From the NCBI RefSeq assembly GCF_002042965.1, contig NZ_MZNT01000008.1, forward strand, positions 186,001-250,000: a DNA stretch of 64,000 bases, written 5' to 3'. Of this stretch, positions 1 through 8,774 are shown piece by piece (the first letter of the stretch is position 1; every line of letters begins with the position of its first letter). This DNA is from Paenibacillus sp. 32352 (GTDB lineage: Bacteria > Bacillota > Bacilli > Paenibacillales > NBRC-103111). The translations under genes were made by a program, and so were the position numbers. Below the pieces are notes generated by a model, which worked only from the letters and a program-made list of their open reading frames with translations, ran no database searches and was not told the origin of the DNA.

Positions 1-2916
1 TATGTAAGAGCGGGGCAAAAAATCATCCTGCTCGACGGCAATTATGTGCGCAGCTCGAAGCTTGAAATTAAAAAATATAATGACGGCACAGAGCAAGCGA
101 TGAAGTACCTTGTTGCGGCGCCTGGAGCAAAGCCGGTAATCGACTTTAACAAGAAGTCTGAAGGCGTTGTGCTGAGCGGGAATTACTGGCATGTAAAAGG
201 CATCGATTTTGTCCGGTCCGCAGATAACACGAAAGGATTCACGGTAGGCGGAAACCATAACATAGTAGAGGCCAGCCGATTCTATGAGAACGGGGATACA
301 GGGCTTCAAATCAGCCGTACGGATGACTCCGAGGACAAAGCGCAATGGCCGTCCTACAACCTGATTTTGAACAGCGAGTCGTTCGATAACCGTGACCCGT
401 CCGAGAACAATGCCGACGGTTTTGCCGCCAAATTAACGGTGGGCGAAGGCAATATTTTCAGAGGCTGCATATCCCATAACAATATTGATGACGGATGGGA
501 CCTGTATACGAAAGCCGGCTCCGGAGCCATCGGCGCTGTTATCATAGAGGATAGTATTGCCTACAACAACGGCACATTGACGAATGGCGATGTAGGCAAA
601 GGGGATAAAAACGGCTTTAAGCTCGGAGGCGAAGGAATCTACGTACCTCATGTCATCCGAAACAGCATCGCTTTTGGAAATGGAGCTTATGGTTTTACAA
701 GCAACAGCAACCCGGGCGTAAGAGCAGAAAATAACATCGGGTTTAACAATGCAAGAGCGAACTTGAACTTCACTTCGTACGCAGGCATTCCTACAGATTT
801 CAAAATTGACGGGTTTATCTCTTATCAAAAGGACTATGTGAACAGCGGGGCAAAAGATAACTATCCGCAGAATTTGATCTCGGATACGAACTACATGTTC
901 GACGGGTCCGTTTCCATGAACAAGTCTGGGGTCAAGCTGACAGATGCGAATTTCGTAAGCTTGCAGCCGATCTTGCCTTATCAAAGAAATGCGGACGGAA
1001 GCATTATTTGGGGAGATTTCCTTACATTTATTGCTCCGACACCAGGAACCGCTCCGGCAGCACCAGCCGACTTGGCGGCAGCAGCAGGAGACACCCAAGT
1101 AACACTGTCGTGGGCAACTGTTACAGGCGCAACCTACTACAATGTCTATCGTAGCGCCTCAGAAAACGGAACTTATGCAAAAATCGCAGCAAATGTGACC
1201 GACGCCGTGTATACTAACACGGGCCTGGTCAACGGCACAACGTATTACTATAAAGTAACGGCCGGCAATGCGAACGGAGAGAGCGGTTATTCGAATGTAG
1301 CTAGCGCTACTCCGACAGCAGCCGTGGTACAATCTCAAGTACCGGCAGCACCCGTCGGCTTGACGGCTGAGGGCGGGTATCGTGCGGTGGCACTGAAATG
1401 GACGCAGGCAGCGGGAGCATCGAGCTATACGATCTACCAAAGTACGATCAACAACGGGCCTTATACGAAAGTGGCTTCCAATGTAACCGGCGCAACTTAT
1501 TCCATTGACGGACTGCTTCCTTTCACGGAATACTTCTACGTCGTCACAGCATCAAATGCCGCAGGGGAAAGCTCCTATTCCGCTCAAGCGAGTGCGAGAA
1601 CGTACGGCAGCAGCAGCCCGGGAAAAGGCAGCAGCGGCTCAAGCGGATCTTCGTCAACGGGCGGCAGCGGCAGCAGCACCGGCACGACACAGGACGGCAC
1701 CAGATTGACAGGCGAAGCTGCTGTGGTGACCGAGAATGGCAAGAAAACAGCCAAATGGGCTGTTGCAGCAGATGCATTGGCTAAAGCATTTGAGGCGTTG
1801 AAGGGCAAGGCCGATCAGAGAATTACGATGGAAGTAACCAGCTCGGAGTCCATCGTCAAAGTGGAATTGCCTGCAAGCGTACTGGCAGCCGGGGCACAAG
1901 CGGCTCCTAATGCGGTGCTGTCGATCAAAACCGGTCTAGCAGTTTATGATCTGCCGGTCAAAGTGCTCCGCATCGCGGAATTGGCTAAGTCGCTTGGCAC
2001 TACGTCCGACCAGGTTACCATCAGCCTGACGATCGAGAAAGTATCGGGTACGACGGCTGCCCTAATGTCAGCTAAAGCAAAAGAATCGGGAATGACGGTC
2101 TTGGCCGGTCCTATCGATTTCGTCCTTAAAGCGGAGGGGAACGGTAAGTCCGTTACGGTCACCGACTTCGGCGGCACTTATGTGACAAGAACAATGACTA
2201 TTGCCCAAACGGCTCCATTCTCCGGATTGACAGCGGTATTGTACAGTCCGGACAGCAACGAATTAAGCTTCGTTCCAGCTGTATTCACTACGGTTAACGG
2301 AACGACGGAAGCGGCTGTAAAACGCTCCGGCAACAGCATGTATGCTATTGTGAAGGCATCCAAAACCTTTGCAGATTTACAGGGACACTGGGCGAAGAGC
2401 GATACGGAGCTGCTCGCTTCCAAAGGGGTCGTAAACGGGATCTCGGATACGTCTTTTGCACCTGACGCTTCGATTACACGCGCTGAATTCGCGGCGCTGC
2501 TCGTACGCGCTGCGGCTCTTCCAACAGAGTCGACTGCCCAATTCTCCGATGTCCAATCGGAATGGTATGCAGGGTATGTGGGAGCGGCATCGAAAGCAGG
2601 ACTTGTCGAAGGGTTTGAAGACGGCACCTTCCAGCCGAACGCTACCATTACCCGTGAGCAGATGGCGGCCATGATCGTACGCGCGATCAAGCTCATGGGC
2701 AAAACAAGCGATTCGAATATCGGCAACCTCTCAGCATTCGCCGATAGCAAGGATATTTCCAACTGGGCTAAGGAGGCCGTAGCCGGGGCGGTACATGCGG
2801 GTATTGTCAACGGTGTAACCGACAAAGCCTTTGCTCCTGGCAATAAAGCAACGCGCGCGGAAGCGGCCGTTATGCTCAAACGTCTTCTTCAATATGTGGA
2901 ATTTATGAACAAATAA
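1..2916 (+). CDS. SLH-anchored beta-helix polysaccharide lyase (PL9-like), 5' truncated by window edge
   Basis: The frame is open from base 1, so the true start and signal peptide lie upstream. The part seen is a right-handed parallel beta-helix (to about nt 1030) with the RAGQ..LLDGNYV entry typical of PL9-type pectate lyases and many N/D-rich rungs. Two fibronectin type III domains follow (about nt 1045-1320 and 1336-1610), then a Ser/Gly linker (about nt 1606-1700), a domain of unknown type, and three C-terminal SLH repeats (about nt 2370-2520, 2540-2690, 2735-2880; TRAEFAALLVRA and similar cores). SLH domains bind pyruvylated secondary cell-wall polymer, so this is inferred to be a cell-surface lyase. 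Substrate cannot be read from the sequence. A strong terminator follows. Confidence 0.9.
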   Translation, partial: YVRAGQKIILLDGNYVRSSKLEIKKYNDGTEQAMKYLVAAPGAKPVIDFNKKSEGVVLSGNYWHVKGIDFVRSADNTKGFTVGGNHNIVEASRFYENGDTGLQISRTDDSEDKAQWPSYNLILNSESFDNRDPSENNADGFAAKLTVGEGNIFRGCISHNNIDDGWDLYTKAGSGAIGAVIIEDSIAYNNGTLTNGDVGKGDKNGFKLGGEGIYVPHVIRNSIAFGNGAYGFTSNSNPGVRAENNIGFNNARANLNFTSYAGIPTDFKIDGFISYQKDYVNSGAKDNYPQNLISDTNYMFDGSVSMNKSGVKLTDANFVSLQPILPYQRNADGSIIWGDFLTFIAPTPGTAPAAPADLAAAAGDTQVTLSWATVTGATYYNVYRSASENGTYAKIAANVTDAVYTNTGLVNGTTYYYKVTAGNANGESGYSNVASATPTAAVVQSQVPAAPVGLTAEGGYRAVALKWTQAAGASSYTIYQSTINNGPYTKVASNVTGATYSIDGLLPFTEYFYVVTASNAAGESSYSAQASARTYGSSSPGKGSSGSSGSSSTGGSGSSTGTTQDGTRLTGEAAVVTENGKKTAKWAVAADALAKAFEALKGKADQRITMEVTSSESIVKVELPASVLAAGAQAAPNAVLSIKTGLAVYDLPVKVLRIAELAKSLGTTSDQVTISLTIEKVSGTTAALMSAKAKESGMTVLAGPIDFVLKAEGNGKSVTVTDFGGTYVTRTMTIAQTAPFSGLTAVLYSPDSNELSFVPAVFTTVNGTTEAAVKRSGNSMYAIVKASKTFADLQGHWAKSDTELLASKGVVNGISDTSFAPDASITRAEFAALLVRAAALPTESTAQFSDVQSEWYAGYVGAASKAGLVEGFEDGTFQPNATITREQMAAMIVRAIKLMGKTSDSNIGNLSAFADSKDISNWAKEAVAGAVHAGIVNGVTDKAFAPGNKATRAEAAVMLKRLLQYVEFMNK

Positions 2917-2931
2917 ATTTTATCAAACAGG

Positions 2932-2981
2932 AAAGGGTTATCCTGCCAAGTCTGACGACTTGTACTGGATAACCCTTTTTT
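2932..2981 (+). terminator. Rho-independent terminator of the SLH lyase gene
   Basis: A perfect 12-bp stem, AAAGGGTTATCC (2932-2943) with GGATAACCCTTT (2967-2978), is followed by a run of T, 15 bases after the stop codon. Confidence 0.9.
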
Positions 2982-3071
2982 GCTCCCCGCACAATAATTG
3001 AATGGGCCTGCCTCGAAGACTAAGCCCTGCTTTGTGGGGTTATTTCATCCATACAAGAAGGAGGGCAGCTG

Positions 3072-3374
3072 CTAATAACAAAACCATTTTCTCCAAATAT
3101 CGTCGGATTCGCCTTCAGGACAATCGTCCTTGTGCTTGTCATACCAGTCCTTGAAGTCTTTGTCCTTATCCGTTGCATGCTTCCAATCATCGTCTTTATC
3201 TTTTTTGTGGGAGAACAGGGACGAGAAGAATTGCTCCCAGCTTGAATGGCTGGAAAGCTTCTGATTCGTTATGCCGCTCTGATTTTCCGATCCGGTTGAA
3301 GCGAAAGCGGTTGTAGGCAGTACGAAGGCGATGGTGAGCAGTGTGATACAAAGGAGCCTCTGGATATGCCGCAT
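3072..3374 (-). CDS. Small secreted, highly charged protein (100 aa), unknown function
   Basis: The ATG at 3374 is preceded by AGGAGGG at 9 bases; an in-frame TTG at 3383 abuts the ribosome site and is unlikely. The product starts with a clear signal peptide (MRHIQRLLCITLLTIAF, hydrophobic core, probable cleavage after AFA). The mature part has a Ser/Thr/Gln-rich stretch, then a Lys/Asp/Trp-rich tail (KKDKDDDWKH, KDFKDWYDKHKDD) with two cysteines, one second from the C-terminus. I do not recognise the family. A SinR-type palindrome at 3415-3430 abuts and slightly overlaps its probable -10 box, as in matrix-gene promoters elsewhere in the window, so a biofilm matrix or surface role is a reasonable guess, not a demonstrated one. 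Confidence 0.75.
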   Translation of the reverse strand: MRHIQRLLCITLLTIAFVLPTTAFASTGSENQSGITNQKLSSHSSWEQFFSSLFSHKKDKDDDWKHATDKDKDFKDWYDKHKDDCPEGESDDIWRKWFCY

Positions 3375-3414
3375 AATTGCCAACCCTCCTCTTGTAAATA
3401 AAATGTAAAGAAAT

Positions 3415-3457
3415 GTTCGTTATTAAGAATCATACATCAAATGGATTGATTTGAGAA
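3415..3457 (-). promoter_or_regulatory. Promoter with SinR-type operator for the small secreted protein
   Basis: Read on the minus strand, TTCTCA (3457-3452), a 17-base spacer and TATGAT (3434-3429) form a plausible sigma-A promoter. ATTCTTAATAACGAAC (3430-3415) follows directly and overlaps the -10 box by two bases. It matches the window-wide palindrome GTTCTTTATAAAGAAC at 13 of 16 positions. A repressor bound there would block the start site. Confidence 0.6.
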
Positions 3458-3533
3458 CTATCCGTTTTTAAGATGTAGTTCTTGTTGTTGATTTCCTAGA
3501 ACTAACTGGCAGGAATGAGCGATTGTTAATGTA

Positions 3534-3548
3534 TACATCCGGGATGTA
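3534..3548. promoter_or_regulatory. Inverted repeat upstream of the VOC gene
   Basis: TACATCC, one base, then GGATGTA: a perfect 7-bp inverted repeat about 50 bases before the VOC start codon. It could be an operator; no regulator is identified. Confidence 0.35.
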
Positions 3549-3598
3549 ATGAGTTACTATTGGATAGGTAATATATTCCAAATCTACGGGGGCGCTTT

Positions 3599-3961
3599 AT
3601 GGGAGAATATCTTCAAGCAACACCTATTAAGCCAATTGTTCCTGCTGTATTCGTTTATGTAACAGATGTAAAGAAATCAGTTGAATGGTACTGTAAAGTG
3701 CTGGGTTTACCCATGCCTGAAAAAACTAGAGAAGATATTCATATTTTCGATTTAAGTGACAGCCATTGTTCAAATATTTTTTTGAAAAAAATAGATGATG
3801 TAAACCCATCATCTGAGCCTATTTTTAGTTTAACTTCACCTGATAATGAAGCAACGATACAATTCCTAACCGAGCTTGGAGTTGAAATAGTTAGTAAGAA
3901 TCAAGATGTTATTAATTTTAAAGACCTTGATGGCAATATACTAATGGCTTGCTCGATTTGA
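3599..3961 (+). CDS. VOC (glyoxalase/bleomycin-resistance fold) protein
   Basis: This 120-residue protein has one vicinal-oxygen-chelate module pair: FVYVTDVKKSVEWYCKVLGL opens the first beta-alpha-beta unit, and NFKDLDGNILMACS closes the second in the usual 'D.DGN' style. Family members are metalloenzymes or metal-free binding proteins (glyoxalases, dioxygenases, antibiotic-binding proteins), and the substrate is not predictable here. The start follows GGGGGCG. The gene is clearly richer in A+T than its neighbours and sits alone between a terminator and a convergent gene, so it may be a recent acquisition. Confidence 0.8.
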   Translation: MGEYLQATPIKPIVPAVFVYVTDVKKSVEWYCKVLGLPMPEKTREDIHIFDLSDSHCSNIFLKKIDDVNPSSEPIFSLTSPDNEATIQFLTELGVEIVSKNQDVINFKDLDGNILMACSI

Positions 3962-3996
3962 ATATATAGACCAACTAATTGGTTGCACTAAATAAT

Positions 3997-4023
3997 AAAA
4001 AAGGCGCCGTACTAACGGCAGCC
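3997..4023 (-). terminator. Terminator of the minus-strand beta-helix gene
   Basis: On the minus strand a hairpin built on GCCGT-TAGT-ACGGC, extended by GGC/GCC pairs, is followed by TTTTTTATTATT shortly after the stop codon at 4030. Confidence 0.7.
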
Positions 4024-4029
4024 TAAGGG

Positions 4030-6783
4030 TTAATTGGCGCTTATCGGACCAAAAGTGTTAAATACGGCCTGCAGGCCGATTTCCTTCCATATCAGCGTAT
4101 TATCGGTGACAGTACCGCCAGTTGCTGTCGGGAATACCGGAGGAACGGTTCCGGAAGTGCCTGCCGTCACAGCCTCGTATACGTGACCGCCGGCTTGAAT
4201 TCGGGCCCCTTGTGCAAAGGCTTTCGATGCCGCCCATGCTTGATTGGCCGCATAGCCTTCTGTCGTGCAAATCCAGCCTACATATCCGCCGGGCTTAGGC
4301 GCGGAGTTATAGATGATTTGCCCGAGGAAGTACCTGCCTCCGGAAGGGGGTGCGCTCATGCGGTTATCAGGCAAGCCGGTATTGATATTGTAATTGTCAA
4401 TAAATTTTACGGAGGCACTCGCATCGATAGACACATTATTGAACAAGCACTTGGTTATGGTGATCGAATTTTCATTCGTTATCCAGTGTAAGGAGAGAGA
4501 CGTATTTTCCATGTAACTGCTCATGATAACGGATTTGTTAGTGCGGTCCTGCTTATAAAGAATACTGTTAATGAACGTGCCGTTGGTAAGATAGGCTTCC
4601 TCCAGATTGACTTGAACCCCTTGAAACAGCGCGCTGTCGATATTGACTCTGGAATAAGGAGTTAAGGAGCCTAAGGTCACGTCGCCGCCCATGGCTTTCG
4701 ATCTTACCTTCAGCACTTTCATATTGCTTATGTCGCTCGCTTGCAGTATACCGCCGCTTTCCAGCAAGGTAAGACCTGTCACGATATTAGGTCTGCCTAC
4801 ATAGTTGTCCGGTGCTTTAATCGATACCGAACCGTTTTTTACTTTAATATTGGTAAGGACAGCCCCGGCGATGAGCGGCATGAACCCGATGTTACCTGTC
4901 GTATCGCTCCAATCGGTTTCGACCGTTATATTGGAAATGTAGCATCTGCCGTAATTGTAGCGTGAAAGGTTAAAGCCCGTCACACCGCCGTCCGTTAGTA
5001 CGACCGGACTTCCGCCCCTTGTCTCGGATACTTGAAAGCTTGTCGCTGTCACATTGACCGTATAGTATACTTTATCCACGCTAATCCCCGCCGGCACCCT
5101 GCCGAACCATTGCTCGAAGCAGACCTGGGCCCCGTTGCCCATCCCATGAGGAGCTTTGTAGGTAAACGTTCCATTTGCAGTATCAATAGCGGATGGGGTT
5201 CCCAAATAACCGTAAATGCTTGAGCCATAGAACAATCCGTCTTTGATTTGGCAATTGTCAATCATCGCGCCTTGAACATCCAGCAAATTCAAATTCGCTT
5301 TCTGGAACACGGCACCGTTGACCACGTTATTTCCTTTTACGACCAAGGTGCATTGAATGAACGTATTGTTAAGGTATTTGATGTGCCATTGGGTAGGATA
5401 GGAGCTGATTCCCCCGATGTTGTAGCCCTCGAACGTATTATTTTGCAGGGTAATATGGGTTCCGTCGACGTTGACGAAGTGTCCTTTGGCATTATGATGA
5501 ATATAGTTATTGTAAATATAGATGCGATAATTGGTCTCGAGCCCGTCCTGGTTTAAATAAATGCTTTTGAAGGGAATGTTGCTTTCCCCGACCATCGATT
5601 CCACGTCAATGCCGAACATGGGTGCAGTCCCGTTGCGAAAGTCGGTGGTGACTCCATCGTCTGCATAACCGATATGATGAATTGTATTATTGACGACAAA
5701 CACGTCATTGGGACCGCATAACGATATGCCCTGCCTTCTGCAGTGATGAATGTGGCAATCGTGTATATAGATGTGCTGTCCTATCTCTTCCTGGGTATAT
5801 CGGGAAGGATCCTCGTAGCGGACGCCAATCCCGGTAAATACGCCGTCTCCGGTACAATGGGATATCTCGATGCCGCCGATTTCAATATGATTCGAGCTCA
5901 CTACGGCAACCCCGTATCCGCCTTCATGAGTATAGTAGGAGCTGTCGACCTTTGCGCGAATTTGCGCAATCTGGGCATCGGTTAGCGGAGACGAGGAAAT
6001 GTCGATGACAAAGATCATTTTGTTCACTTTATCGATTGTATCGAACCAGCCTCTGCCTGTAGGGGCGGCCGGAGCGAATTCCCCGTTGATGCGGAAATTC
6101 ACCAGTGTGTCCTTGGATACGGTATCCTTGTATTGATAAAAGCTGTAATTGCCGGCGGAGATTCCGGCTATGGACCACAGCCTGAAATTGGCGAGCAGCC
6201 CGGCATAGGCATACCGGTCGATAACCTCGCTCCGGATAAAGTTAGGATCGTCGTTCAATGAGCCGTCGGCGTTGACCCCTCCTCTGACAAAGCCGATAGA
6301 GAGCTCATATTGGTGCATGGCTTTATCTCCGACAATTTGTCCGCCCGTTACCTTGGCATGGCTTATTTGCTGCATCTGAATGATGCGGTAGTTGGGGGAG
6401 GAGTTCCCCTCCAGCTGCAGTACACAGCCGCTTTTCATTTCGAAATGGATACCGCTAAGCATATTTATGGCAACCCCATTGGTATCAATCACAAGGTTAT
6501 ACGTACCCGCAGGCAGCAGCACGTGATTATACCCGCTGGACTTCGCCCAGATTAAAGCGTCGTTGATTCCTTGTGTCGTAGCGGCGGCATCGGTACCGTC
6601 ATTGTGAATATTCCATCGGTCCAATTCTATGACGTAGGAATTGGGTGAACCGATTTTGGAGCCCATCTCCGCAAGCAATGTTTTCAAGCTGGTATCGGGA
6701 TCGACATAGACGGCTTCTGAAACGGTTATTGGATACATATATTCATTCTGGGCATTTTTCAACTTCTTCAACTTCCCATCCAT
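4030..6783 (-). CDS. Large right-handed beta-helix protein (pectate-lyase superfamily), 917 aa
   Basis: The ATG follows GAGGGGGTG. After an N-terminal coil-like segment (MDGKLKKLKNAQ) comes a pectate-lyase superfamily entry (about residues 50-130: 'AATTQGINDALIWA...LLPAGTYNL'), then long beta-helix rungs with repeated 'NN.I..' turns to about residue 800. The C-terminal segment 'AYAANQAW..G..IQAGGHVYEAVTAGTSG' resembles the small carbohydrate-binding or tail-fibre tip domains that end phage depolymerases. No signal peptide is visible, which is odd for a polysaccharide-active protein; non-classical export or a phage-tail ancestry would explain it. It is the downstream member of a two-gene minus-strand operon. 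Polysaccharide depolymerase is the favoured but unproven role. Confidence 0.8.
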   Translation of the reverse strand: MDGKLKKLKNAQNEYMYPITVSEAVYVDPDTSLKTLLAEMGSKIGSPNSYVIELDRWNIHNDGTDAAATTQGINDALIWAKSSGYNHVLLPAGTYNLVIDTNGVAINMLSGIHFEMKSGCVLQLEGNSSPNYRIIQMQQISHAKVTGGQIVGDKAMHQYELSIGFVRGGVNADGSLNDDPNFIRSEVIDRYAYAGLLANFRLWSIAGISAGNYSFYQYKDTVSKDTLVNFRINGEFAPAAPTGRGWFDTIDKVNKMIFVIDISSSPLTDAQIAQIRAKVDSSYYTHEGGYGVAVVSSNHIEIGGIEISHCTGDGVFTGIGVRYEDPSRYTQEEIGQHIYIHDCHIHHCRRQGISLCGPNDVFVVNNTIHHIGYADDGVTTDFRNGTAPMFGIDVESMVGESNIPFKSIYLNQDGLETNYRIYIYNNYIHHNAKGHFVNVDGTHITLQNNTFEGYNIGGISSYPTQWHIKYLNNTFIQCTLVVKGNNVVNGAVFQKANLNLLDVQGAMIDNCQIKDGLFYGSSIYGYLGTPSAIDTANGTFTYKAPHGMGNGAQVCFEQWFGRVPAGISVDKVYYTVNVTATSFQVSETRGGSPVVLTDGGVTGFNLSRYNYGRCYISNITVETDWSDTTGNIGFMPLIAGAVLTNIKVKNGSVSIKAPDNYVGRPNIVTGLTLLESGGILQASDISNMKVLKVRSKAMGGDVTLGSLTPYSRVNIDSALFQGVQVNLEEAYLTNGTFINSILYKQDRTNKSVIMSSYMENTSLSLHWITNENSITITKCLFNNVSIDASASVKFIDNYNINTGLPDNRMSAPPSGGRYFLGQIIYNSAPKPGGYVGWICTTEGYAANQAWAASKAFAQGARIQAGGHVYEAVTAGTSGTVPPVFPTATGGTVTDNTLIWKEIGLQAVFNTFGPISAN

Positions 6784-6838
6784 AACTGCACCCCCTCGTT
6801 GGATTTGGATTCCTTATCATCAGCAGCAACAGCTGACA

Positions 6839-7693
6839 TTATCCGTTGATCCAAGTACCCCCTTGCAATCGGGCCGTCTGATTGTTCCCGCTCTTGTCAG
6901 GAACTGCGGTTCCTGCGAAAGGCTCCGTAAAATCATATAAAGCGGTTACGATATTGCCGGACATGATCTTAACGCTGTATAGGATTCCTTTCATAGGAAT
7001 GCTCCCAAGCTGGTTGGCGAAAATGACCAAAATCGACTTGCCGGGGGATTTAAGCACGAGCTTCACGGTAATTCGTTGTTGGGAAGGAACGATGGCGGCT
7101 TTGTTGGCAGAAGCGGTTTTATCCTCGCCATTGACATAGACCGATTTCCAGGCCGCTTGCAGGTAATCGATCCCCGCGCTGTTCCTTCCAAAGGCGGATT
7201 GCGGAATTCCCCGGGTCGCGTCGAGATAGGAGCTAAACCCCATGCTTTTTGGTTCTGCCCAAATATCCATAATGACCGTGTCAAATGAAAGGGTTGGGGT
7301 CTGGACATAATCCGTTGTCCCATTCATAGCCAGAGCGAAGGTCAGAACGGGGGTCGCTACGGTTATGCTGCTGCCGCTGCTTATCAGCCCTTCCCGGTCT
7401 ACCGCTTTCACCGTGAAAGTGTAAGAGGTTTGCTGCTCTAATCCGGCCACAGTATAGGTGGTTGACGTTGTACTCCCCACGTAGTCCGATCCGTTGTATA
7501 CTCTATATTCGGTTATATGATCCGAGGAGCTTGCAGTCCACAATAGTGTCGTTTGCATGGCTTGTACGTCAGAGGCTGTCAAGTTCGATACATTATCCGG
7601 AGGTACTGTATTAATGACACGGACGGGTTCCAGACTGGACCAGTCATCATAATAAACAATCGTATCCTTAAGATTGCTGTCTGAATCTGCCAC
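6839..7693 (-). CDS. Fn3 plus LamG/concanavalin-like protein, 284 aa
   Basis: The GTG at 7693 has AAAGGGG at 8 bases; the longer GTG start at 7702 would overlap the ribosome site. Residues about 30-120 form a fibronectin type III domain ('PPDNVSNLTAS...TTLLWTASSSDHITEYRVY...YTFTVKAVD'). Residues about 120-284 look like a lectin-type beta-sandwich ending in 'DKSGNNQTARLQGGTWING', the pattern of LamG/concanavalin folds that bind glycans. No signal peptide is visible. It lies 55 bases upstream of the beta-helix gene on the same strand, and the two probably act together on a polysaccharide or in one surface structure. Confidence 0.75.
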   Translation of the reverse strand: MADSDSNLKDTIVYYDDWSSLEPVRVINTVPPDNVSNLTASDVQAMQTTLLWTASSSDHITEYRVYNGSDYVGSTTSTTYTVAGLEQQTSYTFTVKAVDREGLISSGSSITVATPVLTFALAMNGTTDYVQTPTLSFDTVIMDIWAEPKSMGFSSYLDATRGIPQSAFGRNSAGIDYLQAAWKSVYVNGEDKTASANKAAIVPSQQRITVKLVLKSPGKSILVIFANQLGSIPMKGILYSVKIMSGNIVTALYDFTEPFAGTAVPDKSGNNQTARLQGGTWING

Positions 7694-8012
7694 TATACTC
7701 ACCCCTTTATAATCTTTTATTTATACTATGTTTTCATAGTTCGAATGGTGAATTGTGAATAGAGCCTCAGAGCGTATTCTAAAGAGAACAAAAGTAGTGC
7801 AAGCTGGGTTCCTGTCTGCCTGACGAAAGATGTAAAGAAATTTTTATTTAGATTCTGTGAAATTTGATACAAAACGGAGCGAATGGCTGAAAATACGCAG
7901 TTGACACGATACAAAAAGTGTCATAAAGTATTGACTATAGGCAATGATACAAAGAGTATCATTGGAACTTAGGGTGCCATGGCAAGCAACTATTTTTCGC
8001 TGGGGGAGAATT
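7694..8012. promoter_or_regulatory. Divergent regulatory region upstream of the EpsA/EpsB-like operon
   Basis: This gene-free stretch carries an inverted repeat ACTATG-TTTT-CATAGT (7725-7740), one exact SinR half-site in inverse orientation (AGAGAAC, 7783-7789) with a degenerate partner, and three copies of GATACAAA at 7866, 7908 and 7946. Two of those copies lie in inverted repeats: TGACAC/GTGTCA (7902-7907/7918-7923) and AATGATAC/GTATCATT (7943-7950/7956-7963). The rightward promoter lies among them. Confidence 0.55.
7901..7929 (+). promoter_or_regulatory. Probable sigma-A promoter of the EpsA/EpsB-like operon
   Basis: TTGACA (7901-7906), a 17-base spacer and TAAAGT (7924-7929). A second weaker candidate is TTGACT (7931-7936), 17 bases, GAGTAT (7954-7959). 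The palindromes in this stretch overlap both. Confidence 0.5.
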
Positions 8013-8774
8013 ATGGAAATCAATTTAAGAGAGTATTTTCTGATCATAAAGAGGCGGATCTGGATGATTGCCCTATTTGTACTTCTGTGTACCGCACTCA
8101 CGGCCGTCTATAGCAACCTGAATTATCAGCCGATGTATACGGCTTCCACCAAGCTGATAGTTAACAAGACCAGCGAAAAGGATCAAATGGGAAGAGAGCA
8201 GATAGACTTTGGGGCGATCGGTGTGAATATCGGACTGATCAATACGTATAAGGAAATCATCAAAACCCCCGCCATCATGGATAAGGTCGTTCAACGTTAT
8301 CCCGATCTGAACCTCACTGCCGAACAACTCATTGCCATGACCAATGTGGCCGGCTTGCACGATACGCAGGTCATGACCATCGTTACAACCAATGCCTCCT
8401 ATGAGAAAGCCGTCAAAATAGTCAACGCAGTCTCCGAGGTGTTTCAATCGGAAATCCCCAAGATTATGAAGGTCGATAACATTACGATTTTGAATAGAGC
8501 CAAGATGCAGGACTACCCGGTTCCCGTTAATAAAAAGTCGAATCAATATATTGTACTGAGCTTTGCCGCTTCACTCGTTGTGGCTATCGGTATTGCGCTG
8601 TTGCTGGATGCAATGGACGACACGGTCAAAACAGAAGAAGATGTACGCCAACTGCTTGCAGCATCCACCTTGGCGTTCGTCCCCGTAATGAAGGGAGCGG
8701 ACGTTCAGACCAGCTCGGGAAGAAAGACAAGAAGGAAAGTAGGAGAGATGCAGCATGTCAATACCATCCGCTAA
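8013..8774 (+). CDS. Polysaccharide co-polymerase / BY-kinase activator (Wzz, EpsA/CapA-like)
   Basis: The 253-residue product begins MEINLREYFLIIKRRIW after GGGGGAG; the longer frame start at 7944 lacks a ribosome site and runs through the promoter. It has a first membrane helix at about residues 15-35, an extracellular Wzz-type domain, the proline-containing motif before the second helix (about 175-200), and a short cytoplasmic tail. In Firmicutes such proteins control EPS chain length and activate the partner tyrosine kinase. The next gene overlaps it by 20 bases and encodes that kinase. It corresponds to EpsA of Bacillus but is separated from the other EPS genes here by more than 10 kb. 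Confidence 0.88.
   Translation: MEINLREYFLIIKRRIWMIALFVLLCTALTAVYSNLNYQPMYTASTKLIVNKTSEKDQMGREQIDFGAIGVNIGLINTYKEIIKTPAIMDKVVQRYPDLNLTAEQLIAMTNVAGLHDTQVMTIVTTNASYEKAVKIVNAVSEVFQSEIPKIMKVDNITILNRAKMQDYPVPVNKKSNQYIVLSFAASLVVAIGIALLLDAMDDTVKTEEDVRQLLAASTLAFVPVMKGADVQTSSGRKTRRKVGEMQHVNTIR

Noticed and set aside
433..1098. Long minus-strand open frame opposite the SLH lyase
   Set aside because: It is the mirror of a clear plus-strand gene, has no ribosome site and no recognisable product.
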